Below, one piece after another: positions 50,785 to 63,468 of a stretch of 64,000 bases of DNA; within the stretch, counting starts at the first letter, position 1, and every line of letters begins with the position of its first letter. The stretch is from Rhizomicrobium sp. Its GTDB lineage: Bacteria; Pseudomonadota; Alphaproteobacteria; Micropepsales; Micropepsaceae. Location: NCBI GenBank assembly GCA_037200985.1, contig JBBCGJ010000001.1, positions 2,332,756 to 2,396,755 of the forward strand, in the 5' to 3' direction. A program made the position numbers and the translations under genes. The notes under the pieces were generated by a model. That model had not been told where the DNA came from. It made no database searches and saw only the letters and a list, made by a program, of their open reading frames with translations.

Positions 50785-51020
50785 CAGCGCGCGTCGCGGT
50801 CTTCACGAATGAAATCTTCGCTGAAGGGCGGTTCGGTAATCGGAGGATTCATGGCCGCGATGCGATTGAGGTCGGCAATGATCTCGTCTCTCGACGGGCG
50901 CAAGGCATCGATCAGAAAACGCCGCGCCGACTCCTCGGGAGACAATCCCTGCTGCTGCGCACACTGCTTCAAACGCGAGACGAATACATCGTCCAGATTC
51001 TTGATGAGAATATCACCCAT
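50784..51020 (-). CDS. VapB-type ribbon-helix-helix antitoxin
   Basis: A 78-residue protein, MGDILIKNLDDVFVSRLKQCAQQQGLSPEESARRFLIDAL..., the FitA/VapB ribbon-helix-helix pattern that binds DNA as a dimer and its toxin through the C-terminal tail. ATG 51020 follows GGAG. The stop and the toxin ATG share a base (TGATG). An imperfect inverted repeat (ATACTCC and GGAGCAT) lies at about 51023-51046, overlapping the ribosome site, and could be its own operator. Confidence 0.87.
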   Translation of the reverse strand: MGDILIKNLDDVFVSRLKQCAQQQGLSPEESARRFLIDALRPSRDEIIADLNRIAAMNPPITEPPFSEDFIREDRDAR

Positions 51021-51066
51021 GGCATACTCCTATCCGGTTGGAGCATAGCACACGCCAAACGGGCGT

Positions 51067-55093
<4,027 letters not shown>

Positions 55094-55103
55094 CGCCGTC
55101 CTT

Positions 55104-55973
55104 TCAGAGAATCCGCCCGAAAGTCTTGCTCAACCAGGAGCGGTCGTCCACCTGCGGCCGCATGCCGTGCTCGGTCAGGAGCTTATAGGCGTCCTGGTAC
55201 CACGGGCTGCCGGGATAGTTGGCGCCCAGCACGGCGGCGGCGTTCTGCGCCTCATTGTAGATGCCGAGCGCGTAATAGGCCTCGGTCAGGCGTTCCAGCG
55301 CCTCGGCGATCTGCGAGGTCTTCTGGTACTGCCCGACCACGACCTTGAAGCGGTTGATGGCGCCGATGTAGTCCTGCTGGCGCAGATAGTAGCGGCCGAC
55401 CGCCATTTCCTTGCCGGCGAGATGGTCGAGGGTCAGGTCGATCTTCAGCGTGGCGTCGCGGGCATATTCGGTGTCGGGGAAGCGCTGGACGACGTCCTGC
55501 AGCGCGGTCAGCGCGTCTTCCGTGTTGGACTGGTCGCGGCCGACATCGACGATCTGCTCGTAGAGCGAGACCGCCTTCAGATAGAAGGCATAGGCGACTT
55601 CCCGGCTGCCGGGATGGAGCTGGATGTAGCTGTCGGCGGCGGCGATCGCGTCGGTGTAGTGGTTGGCCTTGTAGTAGCAATAGGCCGACATCAGCATCGC
55701 GCGGCGCGCCCAGATCGAATAGGGATGCTGGCGCTCGACCTCGTCGAACTGCTTGGCGGCGCCGACGAAATCGTCCTGGTTGATCTTCTTCCAGGCGTCG
55801 GCATAGATCTGGTCGACCGGGCGATCGACATATTCGACCGGCTTGTCGGCGTCGCGCCCCTTGCCCCCGATCAGATCGTTCAGCGACTCGCAGCCGGCGA
55901 GGCCCAAGCCGGCCACCAGAACGACCGCCGCCAGGCGCGCCGCGCGGGAAGGGTTCACAAATCCAAGCGCCAT
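55104..55973 (-). CDS. bamD: Outer membrane assembly lipoprotein BamD
   Basis: A 289-residue lipoprotein of the BAM complex that folds beta-barrel proteins into the outer membrane. The signal ends in the lipobox GLAGC with C28 as the lipidated residue. The mature part is five TPR repeats (DQIYADAWKKINQDDFVGAAKQFDEVERQHPYSIWARRAML, ADSYIQLHPGSREVAYAFYLKAVSLYEQI). The length is a little over the E. coli protein (245). ATG 55973 is clear. It lies between lpxC and recN, 10 nt before recN. Confidence 0.95.
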   Translation of the reverse strand: MALGFVNPSRAARLAAVVLVAGLGLAGCESLNDLIGGKGRDADKPVEYVDRPVDQIYADAWKKINQDDFVGAAKQFDEVERQHPYSIWARRAMLMSAYCYYKANHYTDAIAAADSYIQLHPGSREVAYAFYLKAVSLYEQIVDVGRDQSNTEDALTALQDVVQRFPDTEYARDATLKIDLTLDHLAGKEMAVGRYYLRQQDYIGAINRFKVVVGQYQKTSQIAEALERLTEAYYALGIYNEAQNAAAVLGANYPGSPWYQDAYKLLTEHGMRPQVDDRSWLSKTFGRIL

Positions 55974-56106
55974 GAAAGCGTTCCGTGCCTGTCTGTTTTT
56001 CGTGTGGGGCCAAGCCCTTATGCCATCCCCGTCCCAGCCGGGTCCAGCCTATTCCGGGCCAAAGTTAAGGCCCGGAGCGGGCGTTTATAGCATGGCCGGC
56101 GGGCGA

Positions 56107-56964
56107 TCAGCCTAAATCGATTGTCACGTAATTGGCGGGGTCGGCGAAGAGGGCGCGGAGCACGGCGTTGTTGGTTCCGTGGCCGGATTTGACGCCCTCG
56201 AACCGGGCGATCAGGGGAGCCCCCGCCAGCGCCATGTCGCCGATGGCGTCGAGGATCTTGTGGCGCACGAACTCGTCGGGGAAGCGCATCAGGTCCTTGT
56301 TGAGCACCTCGTCGCCCTGGATCGCCAGGGTGTTCTCCAGCGAGGCGCCATGGCCGCGGTCGATGCTTTTGAGATAGTCGAGCTCGTGGACGAAGCCGAA
56401 GGTGCGGGCCGGCGCGATCTCGCGCGCGAAGGCCTCGCGGGTCAGCGCCACGCGGTAGAACTGTTTGCCGATGGCCTTGGTGTTGGAATAGTCGAGCGCG
56501 TAGGAATAGTCCGGCGCGTCGGACGGGCTGAGCGTGACGCGGGCGTCCTTGATCGCGATTTCGACCGGGCGAGTCACCTTGATCGCGTGCTTCGCGCCCG
56601 GCTGCGTCGCCGTGCCGGCGGCGTCCAGCAGCCTCAGATAGCCGAGCGCGTCGCCGTCCAGGATCGGCGGCTCGCCGCCGTCCAGCGTGGCCAGCATGTC
56701 GTCGATGCCGGCGCCGGCCACGGCGGCCATCAGGTGCTCGATGACGCCGATCGTCACCCCGTTCGCGGCGATCACGGTGCCCAGATTGGTCTCGGCGACG
56801 GCGTCGTAGCGCGCCGGAACCTCGGCATTGTCCCGGTCGGAGCGGCGGAAGACGACGCCGCGGCCGGACGGCGCCGGCGACAGGGTCATGTGGACCTCGG
56901 CGCCGGAGTGCAGCGCGATGCCTTCGGCCCGGATTTCGCGGGCCAGCGTGGTGCGAGTGCTCAT
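56107..56964 (-). CDS. lpxC: UDP-3-O-acyl-N-acetylglucosamine deacetylase
   Basis: A 285-residue zinc enzyme, the committed step of lipid A synthesis. GVIEHLMAAVAGAGIDD carries zinc ligand H77 with the catalytic glutamate nearby, RHKILDAIGDMALAG carries the second histidine and aspartate, and SGHGTNN the third active-site histidine. The length is close to the family norm. ATG 56964 is the start; the open frame upstream includes the antisense of a small gene. It lies next to bamD in the conserved alphaproteobacterial cluster and is the target of LpxC inhibitors. Confidence 0.96.
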   Translation of the reverse strand: MSTRTTLAREIRAEGIALHSGAEVHMTLSPAPSGRGVVFRRSDRDNAEVPARYDAVAETNLGTVIAANGVTIGVIEHLMAAVAGAGIDDMLATLDGGEPPILDGDALGYLRLLDAAGTATQPGAKHAIKVTRPVEIAIKDARVTLSPSDAPDYSYALDYSNTKAIGKQFYRVALTREAFAREIAPARTFGFVHELDYLKSIDRGHGASLENTLAIQGDEVLNKDLMRFPDEFVRHKILDAIGDMALAGAPLIARFEGVKSGHGTNNAVLRALFADPANYVTIDLG

Positions 56965-57071
56965 GGACGGCAATATAGAGCCTTCATGCCCAAATTGAAT
57001 GCGCGGTTTTCCGCGCTTCCCATGGTCAACAAAAGGTTGCGTGGAACGCACACGGAATTTCGCACGTTCAC

Positions 57072-57281
57072 ATGCGCATGGGACGCCATGACACATCGAA
57101 GGCTGGGGAAATAAGGCTTCTGGCGGAGCGGCTGCGCCGCCGCGCCCGCGAAATGAAGCTGCCCAACTATGTCGAGATGATGGAGCGCGCCGCGCAGGAC
57201 CTGGACGCCGAGGCGCGGAGCCTCGAGGAAGCCGGCCAGCAGCGGCCGCGGCTGGGGCGGCACCTGGACATCATCGTTTAG
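57072..57281 (+). CDS. Small conserved hypothetical protein
   Basis: A 69-residue, mostly helical, charged protein (MRMGRHDTSKAGEIRLLAERLRRRAREMKLPNYVEMMERAAQDLDAEARSLEEAG). No family is recognised. The helix pattern repeats roughly every seven residues, suggesting a coiled coil. A second ATG at 57078 is possible. It is divergent from lpxC, and its last 11 nt overlap the end of the convergent MmcQ/YjbR gene. Confidence 0.6.
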   Translation: MRMGRHDTSKAGEIRLLAERLRRRAREMKLPNYVEMMERAAQDLDAEARSLEEAGQQRPRLGRHLDIIV

Positions 57282-57672
57282 CGGCGAGCGCGGCCTTCTG
57301 CGGGACGGTGAGGCCGGCACAGATGAGGTTGTAGGACTGCTTCGCCAGCCGCGCGACGTCGCGGGCCGGCACATCGGAATCGAGCGCGACGGCGATCCAG
57401 TGGCGCGGATCGAGATGCGAGCGGTGGCCGATGCCGTCGCAGCGCTCGCGCAGCAGGGGCACGCGATCGGGATCGGCTTTCAGGATCACGAACGCGTCGG
57501 CGCGGACGGAGAGGATCGCGAAGGTCTTGTTCATCACCTTATAGATGAGGACGAGCGGCGTGGTGCCGCGCGACGCGGCCATCGGGCCGGCGACCGCGCC
57601 GGGAAAGGCGTCGAGGCGGGTTTTCAGCGCGGCGGTTTTCTTGGGCAGAGTCGGCGTGGGTGCGCGCGGCAT
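57271..57672 (-). CDS. MmcQ/YjbR-family protein
   Basis: A 133-residue protein with MNKTFAILSVRADAFVILKADPDRVPLLRERCDGIGHRSHLDPRHWIAVALDSDVPARDVARLAKQSYNLI, the MmcQ/YjbR (DUF419) pattern of a CyaY-like fold that binds DNA non-specifically in some members. Its role is not established. ATG 57672 is chosen, since the frame above it looks like antisense of the neighbouring SDR gene. It ends 11 nt inside the convergent small gene. Confidence 0.87.
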   Translation of the reverse strand: MPRAPTPTLPKKTAALKTRLDAFPGAVAGPMAASRGTTPLVLIYKVMNKTFAILSVRADAFVILKADPDRVPLLRERCDGIGHRSHLDPRHWIAVALDSDVPARDVARLAKQSYNLICAGLTVPQKAALAAKR

Positions 57673-57728
57673 GGCACGACGGCTCTGCTTCGCCGCACCG
57701 GATTGGGGCACGCGGCCCGAGCGAACGT

Positions 57729-58421
57729 TCACCACGGAACGATCTGCCCTTCCCGATCCAGATATTGCAGACCGGGCTTTCCCTGCTGCGCGAGAAGCAC
57801 ATTCACGACCTTCGGGATGGCATCCTCCAGGCTGGCCGGCGCGTTGGGGCCGCCCAACTCGGTGCGGATCCAGCCGGGAGCCATCAACACCAATGCGCGG
57901 GCCTCCCCCGCATGACGGGCGGCGTAGCTTCGCATGTACATATTCAGGGCGGCTTTGGAGCCGCGATAGACGTCGTGGCGTCCGTTCGTGTTGTTGCTCA
58001 CGCTGCCCTGTCCCGACGACATGACACCGATCAAGCCTGTCGGCGATACGAGGTCCCGCAACCCTTCAATCACGCGCATCGGGCTCAGCGCATTGGTGAC
58101 CATCACGCGTACGAACTCCTCCGTCGATACCTCCCCGGCGGGCTCGTCTTGGGCGTTGGCGGTGCCCGCGTTCACGAACAGAATATCGAAGCCGCGGCCG
58201 GAGAGGCGGCCGTGCAGCGCCGCGATCCGATCCGGTTCGGTTATGTCGAGGGACTCGATCTCGACACGGCCGCCATATTCGTCCGCCAGGTCGTGCAGCC
58301 CGGTTCGGGCGGTGCCGCGCACCGTGCCGACAACGCTCCATCCCCTCTTCAGGAACTCGGCGGCCATGGCGAGGCCAAGACCGCGCGATGCGCCGACGAG
58401 AAGCAGATTCTTGCCAGTCAT
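57729..58421 (-). CDS. Short-chain dehydrogenase/reductase
   Basis: A 230-residue SDR. The N-terminal LLLVGASRGLGLAMAAEFLKRG is the TGxxxGxG-type cofactor fold, FVNAGTANA replaces the usual NNAG, and the catalytic residues are the serine in VMSSGQGSVSN and the YRGSK (YxxxK) motif. It should reduce or oxidise an alcohol or ketone with NAD(P). It lies between the ftsZ terminator and the MmcQ gene, an insertion in an otherwise conserved cluster. ATG 58421 is taken; upstream frame reads into the ftsZ terminator. Confidence 0.9.
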   Translation of the reverse strand: MTGKNLLLVGASRGLGLAMAAEFLKRGWSVVGTVRGTARTGLHDLADEYGGRVEIESLDITEPDRIAALHGRLSGRGFDILFVNAGTANAQDEPAGEVSTEEFVRVMVTNALSPMRVIEGLRDLVSPTGLIGVMSSGQGSVSNNTNGRHDVYRGSKAALNMYMRSYAARHAGEARALVLMAPGWIRTELGGPNAPASLEDAIPKVVNVLLAQQGKPGLQYLDREGQIVPW

Positions 58422-58542
58422 GGAACGCTCCCTTCGCCCCGCGCGGGCACGAAACAGCGGAGCCATGAAGCACCCGCCCGCGAACAGACTACAGCAATTG
58501 TTCGCGGCCGGGCCCGCTGGGCGCGGAGGCGCCCCAGAAACA

Positions 58543-58571
58543 AAAGAGCCCCGCCGGGGGCGAGGCTCTTT
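58543..58571 (-). terminator. Rho-independent terminator of the division cluster
   Basis: AAAGAGCC and GGCTCTTT form an 8 bp stem around a GC-rich loop that can pair further. On the minus strand the stem is followed by TTGTTTCT, a usable T-tract. It lies about 145 nt after the ftsZ stop codon, ending the transcript that runs through ftsQ, ftsA and ftsZ. The rest of the 294 nt gap holds a CCCCCGC...GCGGG hairpin and no gene. Confidence 0.7.
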
Positions 58572-58715
58572 GATGTCCAGCAAGGGGGGATTCCCGGAAC
58601 CAGCGAGGCTCGATCCCGCGGCCCCCCTCCACCATTCGCGGGTTCGCTGTCGCTCGCCCGGCCTTTGTACGCTGCCGTTACAAAGCCCCCGCAACAGCGG
58701 GAGGGAAACCGCGCC

Positions 58716-60260
58716 TCAGTTCGACTGGCGCCTCAGGAACGCCGGGATCTCGAACTGCTCGTCGCGCTTGTGGTCCGGGAACAGATCGTCGGCCAGCGTC
58801 GTCGGCTTGGGGGGCTCGGCGGCCGGCTGCCGCGCGATCGGCTGCGCCGTCGCGCGCGGCGCCGGACGCTGCTGCACCGGCTCGATGCGCGGCTCGTCCT
58901 TCTTCTTCGCACGCCCCAGGAAGCCCCAGCCGCGACGCTCTTCCCTCGGCGCCGCGGGCGGCGCGCGCAGCGGCTCGATCCGCTGCACCGGCGGAGCGGC
59001 CGGCGCGATGTTGCGCAGCGAGGCCGGCATCGGCGGGATGTCGTCGTCCTCCGCGACGATCGGCGCATCGGCGCCGCCGAGGATCATCTCCTCGGCCGGC
59101 GAGGCGACGCGCGCCGCCATCTGGGCGCCGAGCTCGTCCGCCAGCGCTTCGTGCTGGCGGTGCACGGCGTTGGTGACGCCCATGGCGACGGCCGGACGCA
59201 GCGGCTCGACCTTCGGCTCGGGCCGGGCCGGATCGGCCTTCACCACCATCGGCTTGATGCCCGGGCGGATCGGCTGGACCTTGGGCTCGGGCATGCGCAG
59301 CTGCTCGGCGTCGATGCCGGTCGCCACCACGCTGACGCGGATGCGGCCTTCCATGTTGTCGAGGATGGTGTTGCCGAAGATGATGTTGGCGTCGGGATCG
59401 ACCTCGGCGCGGATGCGGTTGGCCGCCTGCTCCACCTCGAACAGCATCAGGTCGGGGCCGCCGGTGATGTTGATGAGCACGCCGCGGGCGCCCTTCATCG
59501 ACACGTCGTCGAGCAAGGGGTTGGAGATCGCCATGTCGGCGGCCTTGGCGGCGCGGTCCTCGCCCTCCGCCTCGCCGGTGCCCATCATCGCCTTGCCCAT
59601 CTCGGTGATCACCGACTTGATGTCGGCGAAGTCGAGATTGATCAGGCCCGGCATCACGATCAGGTCGGTGACGCCGCGCACGCCGGCATGCAGCACCTCG
59701 TCCGCCATGGCGAAGGCCTGGGCGAAGGTGGTGCGGTCGTTGGCGACGCGGAACAGGTTCTGGTTCGGGATGACGATCAGCGTGTGGACGTATTGCTGAA
59801 GCTCCACGATGCCGCGCTCGGCGGCGCGCATGCGCTTGTCACCCTCGAAGGCGAAGGGCTTGGTGACGACGCCGACGGTCAGGATGCCCATCTCGCGCAC
59901 CGCGCGGGCGATGACCGGCGCGGCGCCGGTGCCGGTGCCGCCGCCCATGCCGGCGGTGATGAACACCATGTGGGAGCCGGCAAGCTCTTCCATGACGCGG
60001 TCGAGCGTATCTTCGGCGCAGGTCTTGCCGACATCGGGCATGGCGCCGGCGCCATGGCCCTGCTCGCCGAGCTGGATGCGCCGCTCCGCCCTGGACTGCG
60101 CCAGCGCCTGGGCGTCGGTGTTGGCCACGACGAATTCGACGCCTTCGAGCTTGGCGGCGATCATGTTGTTGACCGCGTTGCCGCCGGCGCCGCCGACGCC
60201 GAGCACGGTGATTCGCGGACGCAACACCGTCAGTTCGGGTGCCTTGAGGTTGATCGCCAT
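58716..60260 (-). CDS. ftsZ: Cell division protein FtsZ
   Basis: A 514-residue tubulin-like GTPase that forms the division ring. The tubulin signature GGGTGTG is at residues 106-112, VNTDAQAL and the T7 loop ([17 protein letters not shown]) follow. The C-terminal linker is long (about residues 330-495), common in alphaproteobacteria, and ends with the conserved tail EIPAFLRRQ that binds FtsA and other partners. It follows ftsA by 78 nt and ends at a terminator after the gap. Confidence 0.97.
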   Translation of the reverse strand: MAINLKAPELTVLRPRITVLGVGGAGGNAVNNMIAAKLEGVEFVVANTDAQALAQSRAERRIQLGEQGHGAGAMPDVGKTCAEDTLDRVMEELAGSHMVFITAGMGGGTGTGAAPVIARAVREMGILTVGVVTKPFAFEGDKRMRAAERGIVELQQYVHTLIVIPNQNLFRVANDRTTFAQAFAMADEVLHAGVRGVTDLIVMPGLINLDFADIKSVITEMGKAMMGTGEAEGEDRAAKAADMAISNPLLDDVSMKGARGVLINITGGPDLMLFEVEQAANRIRAEVDPDANIIFGNTILDNMEGRIRVSVVATGIDAEQLRMPEPKVQPIRPGIKPMVVKADPARPEPKVEPLRPAVAMGVTNAVHRQHEALADELGAQMAARVASPAEEMILGGADAPIVAEDDDIPPMPASLRNIAPAAPPVQRIEPLRAPPAAPREERRGWGFLGRAKKKDEPRIEPVQQRPAPRATAQPIARQPAAEPPKPTTLADDLFPDHKRDEQFEIPAFLRRQSN

Positions 60261-60338
60261 ATTTATTCTCCTTGGCCTTTTTCCTTCATCACCATGTCAC
60301 CCACGCAAGCCCAACTGATTCGTGTTGTTATTGTTGAA

Positions 60339-61619
60339 TCACTCGAACAGCCCGGCGGTCAACCGGGCGAGCCATCCTTTGCCCTGTCCCGACGGCGCTT
60401 CGCGGCCGATTTCGGGATTGAGAACCTCGGGCGGCAGGGTCGCGCCGGCCATCAGAAGGCCGATGGCCGTCGCGTAGTCCGGGCCCGTCGACGCGGCGGG
60501 AAGACCCGGGAAGCTTTGCGGGCGGCCGATGCGCACCTGCTTGTTGAGGACGCGGCCGGCGAGCTCGCGCACCCCGGCGAGCTGGCAGGCGCCGCCGGTG
60601 AGCACCGCGCGGCGGCCCGCCGCCACGTCGAAGCCGCTCGCGCGCAGCCGCGACTGGACGAGGCCGAAAGTCTCCTCCAGCCGGGCCTGGATGATGCGGG
60701 TGAGCATGGAGCGCGGCACGCGGATGGATGCGTCCTCGCCCTCCTCGCCCATCTGGGCGAGCGGGATGACGTCGGCGCCGGCCTCCATGTCGCCCAGGGC
60801 GGCGCCATACAAGGTCTTGGCGCGCTCGGCGGCCGAGATCGGCGCCGCCAGCATGCGGGCGAGGTCGGTGGTGACGTGCTGGCCGCCCATCGGCACGACA
60901 TCGGCATGCACCAGATGGCCTTCCAGGAAGACCGCGATGGAGGTGACGCCGCCGCCCATGTCGATGACGGTGACGCCGAGCTGCTTCTCGTCGTCGGTCA
61001 GGGTGGCAAGGCCGCTGGCATAGGGGGCGAACTGGGTGCCGACGACGTTCAGGTGGCAGCGCTCGACCGCGAGCTTGAGATTGTTGAGCGGCGACGGCTT
61101 GACCGCGACGGCGTGCATGGCGACGCCGATGCGCTGGCAGAACATGCCGAGCGGATTGCGCACGCCCCGCGCCTCGTCCACGACATAGGTGGTGGGGGCG
61201 CTCTGGATCAGCTCATGGCCTTCGGCCACGCAGCGCGAGCGGCCGTCCTGCAGCAGGGCGCGCAGATGGGCGTCGCTGACGAGGGCGCCGTCCAGCGCCA
61301 TGGCGGCGCGGCTGGTGACGCTGACGGGCTGGCCGCAATTGACCGAGATGATGACGTTCTGGATGCGCAGATCGGCGTGGTTCTCGGCCGCGGCGACGGC
61401 GTCGCGGATGGATTCCTCGGCATGCTCCATGCCGACCACGGTGCCGGCGCGGATGCCCTGGCTCTCGCGCAGCGCGGCGCCGACGACGCGCAAGCTGCCC
61501 GGCTCGGCGCGGCCGATCAGGCACACCGTCTTCGACGAGCCGACGTCGAGGACGGCGACGAGGCCCGCGCGGTAGGCCGGCATTTCGTTGCCCGTTCGCA
61601 ATTTCACGGTCTCACCCAT
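60339..61619 (-). CDS. ftsA: Cell division protein FtsA
   Basis: A 426-residue actin-like ATPase that tethers FtsZ to the membrane. The phosphate-1 motif VAVLDVGSSKTVCLIGR, VTVIDMGGGVTSIAVF (phosphate 2) and VLTGGACQLAGVRELA (adenosine motif) are present, and the C-terminus KGWLARLTAGLFE is an amphipathic membrane-targeting helix. ATG 61619 overlaps the ftsQ stop by 1 nt, so FtsA is coupled to FtsQ. Confidence 0.96.
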   Translation of the reverse strand: MGETVKLRTGNEMPAYRAGLVAVLDVGSSKTVCLIGRAEPGSLRVVGAALRESQGIRAGTVVGMEHAEESIRDAVAAAENHADLRIQNVIISVNCGQPVSVTSRAAMALDGALVSDAHLRALLQDGRSRCVAEGHELIQSAPTTYVVDEARGVRNPLGMFCQRIGVAMHAVAVKPSPLNNLKLAVERCHLNVVGTQFAPYASGLATLTDDEKQLGVTVIDMGGGVTSIAVFLEGHLVHADVVPMGGQHVTTDLARMLAAPISAAERAKTLYGAALGDMEAGADVIPLAQMGEEGEDASIRVPRSMLTRIIQARLEETFGLVQSRLRASGFDVAAGRRAVLTGGACQLAGVRELAGRVLNKQVRIGRPQSFPGLPAASTGPDYATAIGLLMAGATLPPEVLNPEIGREAPSGQGKGWLARLTAGLFE

Positions 61620-62545
61620 CAGGCGGCGTTCCCCCTCGTCTCGGTCTTCTTCTCGCCGCTCTTCAGCACGAAGAAGTATTGCGTCGGCGAGCGCAGATCG
61701 ATCTCGACCAGGTCGCGCTCCAGGATGCCCTTGTCGATGATAAGGTGCTCGAGGGCGTCGAGTTCCTTCGGCCAGCCGAGCTCGGGCAGCTTGACCGTCA
61801 CGCCGTCGTCCAGGATCAGATTCCAGCGGCGCTGCGAGACGCGCTGATAGGCGCGGACGCGGGCGGAGATCGCGCGGTGCTGCGAGACCGCGTCGACGAC
61901 GTCGGAGGCGGCCGCGCCGCCGGCGCCGGCGAGCAGCGGCAGGCCGCGGAATTGCTCGATGCCGTCGGTGGTGATGAGGCCGCCGTCGCGCTCGACCACC
62001 CAGAGCTTGCCGTCGTCGGCCTGCCACAGCGCGAAGGGCAGCTTCTCCACGATGCGGACCGAGATGTCGTCGGGATAGCGGCGGCGGACATCGGCCTCGG
62101 CGACCCAGTCGAGCTTCTTGAGCTTGAGGCGCGCGGTGGCGATGTCGGCGCCGAAGATCGACTGGCCGGGCGCGAAGCCCAGCGCGGCGACGATCTGCTC
62201 GCCGGGGGTGCGGGCATTGCCGGTGATGTGGACCTGGGAGATGCCGAAGCCGGCGTCGTCGAGGGTCGCCGCGGTGGCGGTGTCGATCGCCTGGACGCTG
62301 CGCGAGACATAGCCGCCGGCGAACAGGGCGCCGATGAAGGCGAGGCCGAGCAGGACCGCGGCAAGCGTCAGCATCGGGCGGCGGAAGGCGATGAAGCCGG
62401 TGACGGCGCGCCAGGCGCGGGCGATGGCGTTCGGCTGCTTGCGGCGGCCGAAGGGCTTGGCCGCCGCCGGGGCGCCGCGCGGCGCGCGCGCCGAGCCGCG
62501 CCCTTTGCGCGGACGCGGCTGCGAGGCCTTGCGGTCGATCTTCAC
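61619..62545 (-). CDS. ftsQ: Cell division protein FtsQ
   Basis: A 308-residue bitopic divisome protein. A basic proline-rich cytoplasmic N-terminus, a membrane segment at about residues 58-80 ([22 protein letters not shown]) and a POTRA domain ([24 protein letters not shown]) are in the right order. GTG 62545 overlaps the ddl stop by 4 nt and is preferred to TTG 62554. FtsQ links division proteins in the periplasm to those in the cytoplasm. Confidence 0.93.
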   Translation of the reverse strand: MKIDRKASQPRPRKGRGSARAPRGAPAAAKPFGRRKQPNAIARAWRAVTGFIAFRRPMLTLAAVLLGLAFIGALFAGGYVSRSVQAIDTATAATLDDAGFGISQVHITGNARTPGEQIVAALGFAPGQSIFGADIATARLKLKKLDWVAEADVRRRYPDDISVRIVEKLPFALWQADDGKLWVVERDGGLITTDGIEQFRGLPLLAGAGGAAASDVVDAVSQHRAISARVRAYQRVSQRRWNLILDDGVTVKLPELGWPKELDALEHLIIDKGILERDLVEIDLRSPTQYFFVLKSGEKKTETRGNAA

Positions 62546-63468
62546 CTGTCGCAAGACGCGTCCTCCACGATCCAGCGGCAGAGCTTGGGATAGGACATGC
62601 CGTTGAAGGCCGCCTGTTCGGGCACCAGCGAGGTCGGCGTCATGCCGGGCTGGGTGTTGGTCTCCAGCAGCACGAGACGGTGCCTGCCCTTGGCCGTGTC
62701 GTCGTAGCGGATGTCGGTGCGCGACACGCCGCGGCAGCCCAGCGCCGCATGGGCGCGCTCGGCCAGCGCGAGGGCTTCCTTCGCGACCGCGTCGGGGATC
62801 TTGGCCGGCAGGACGTGGAGCGAGCCGCCTTCGGAATATTTCGCCTCGAAATCGTAGAATTCGAGAGCGGTCGTGATCTCGGTGACGCCGAGGCCCTTGC
62901 CGCCCATCACCGCGACGGTGAGCTCGCGGCCGGGGACGAACTCCTCGACCATCATCTCGCTGGAGAGAGTCCAGGTGTCGCTGCCGAGCGCTTCCGGCGG
63001 GCGGTTGTCGCCCTTCCTGATGATGAAGACGCCGACGGAGGAGCCTTCGTTGACCGGTTTCACCACATAAGGCGGCTCCATCAAATGCCGCTCGGCCGCT
63101 TCGCGGCGGTCGACCACGAGGGAGTTCACCACGGGAAGGCCGGCGGCGCGGTAGACGTCTTTGGTGCGCTGCTTGTGCATGGCGAGCGCCGAGGCGAGCA
63201 CGCCGGAATGGGTGTAGGGGATGCCGTAGAGCTCCAGCAGGCCCTGGACCGTGCCGTCCTCGCCGAAGCGGCCGTGCAGCGCGTTGAACACCGCGTCGGG
63301 CTTGGCGCCCAGAAGCTGGCGCGCCAGGTCTTCGCCGGGATCGATCTCGACGACGTCGAAACCCTCCTCGCGCAAGGCGGCGGCGCAGCCCTTGCCGGAC
63401 GAGAGGCTCACAGGGCGTTCGGCGGAACGCCCGCCGAGCAGGACGGCCACTCTCTTATATGCGGTCAT
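62542..63468 (-). CDS. ddl: D-alanine-D-alanine ligase
   Basis: A 308-residue ATP-grasp ligase that makes D-Ala-D-Ala for peptidoglycan. [21 protein letters not shown], the GSSVGV loop in [30 protein letters not shown] and [22 protein letters not shown] (metal-binding Glu and Asn) are diagnostic. It overlaps murB by 4 nt and ftsQ by 4 nt. Length matches DdlB. Confidence 0.96.
   Translation of the reverse strand: MTAYKRVAVLLGGRSAERPVSLSSGKGCAAALREEGFDVVEIDPGEDLARQLLGAKPDAVFNALHGRFGEDGTVQGLLELYGIPYTHSGVLASALAMHKQRTKDVYRAAGLPVVNSLVVDRREAAERHLMEPPYVVKPVNEGSSVGVFIIRKGDNRPPEALGSDTWTLSSEMMVEEFVPGRELTVAVMGGKGLGVTEITTALEFYDFEAKYSEGGSLHVLPAKIPDAVAKEALALAERAHAALGCRGVSRTDIRYDDTAKGRHRLVLLETNTQPGMTPTSLVPEQAAFNGMSYPKLCRWIVEDASCDR

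Noticed and set aside
58599..58634. tRNA-like 3' end (GGCTCGATCC then CTCCACCA) downstream of ftsZ
   Set aside because: The flanking bases do not form a T stem or an acceptor stem with any upstream segment, and no tmRNA tag is found nearby.
57660..61847. Very long open frame on the plus strand opposite the SDR, ftsZ and ftsA
   Set aside because: It is antisense to conserved division genes and composed of low-information Arg/Ala/Gly/His stretches, so it is a codon-bias shadow.
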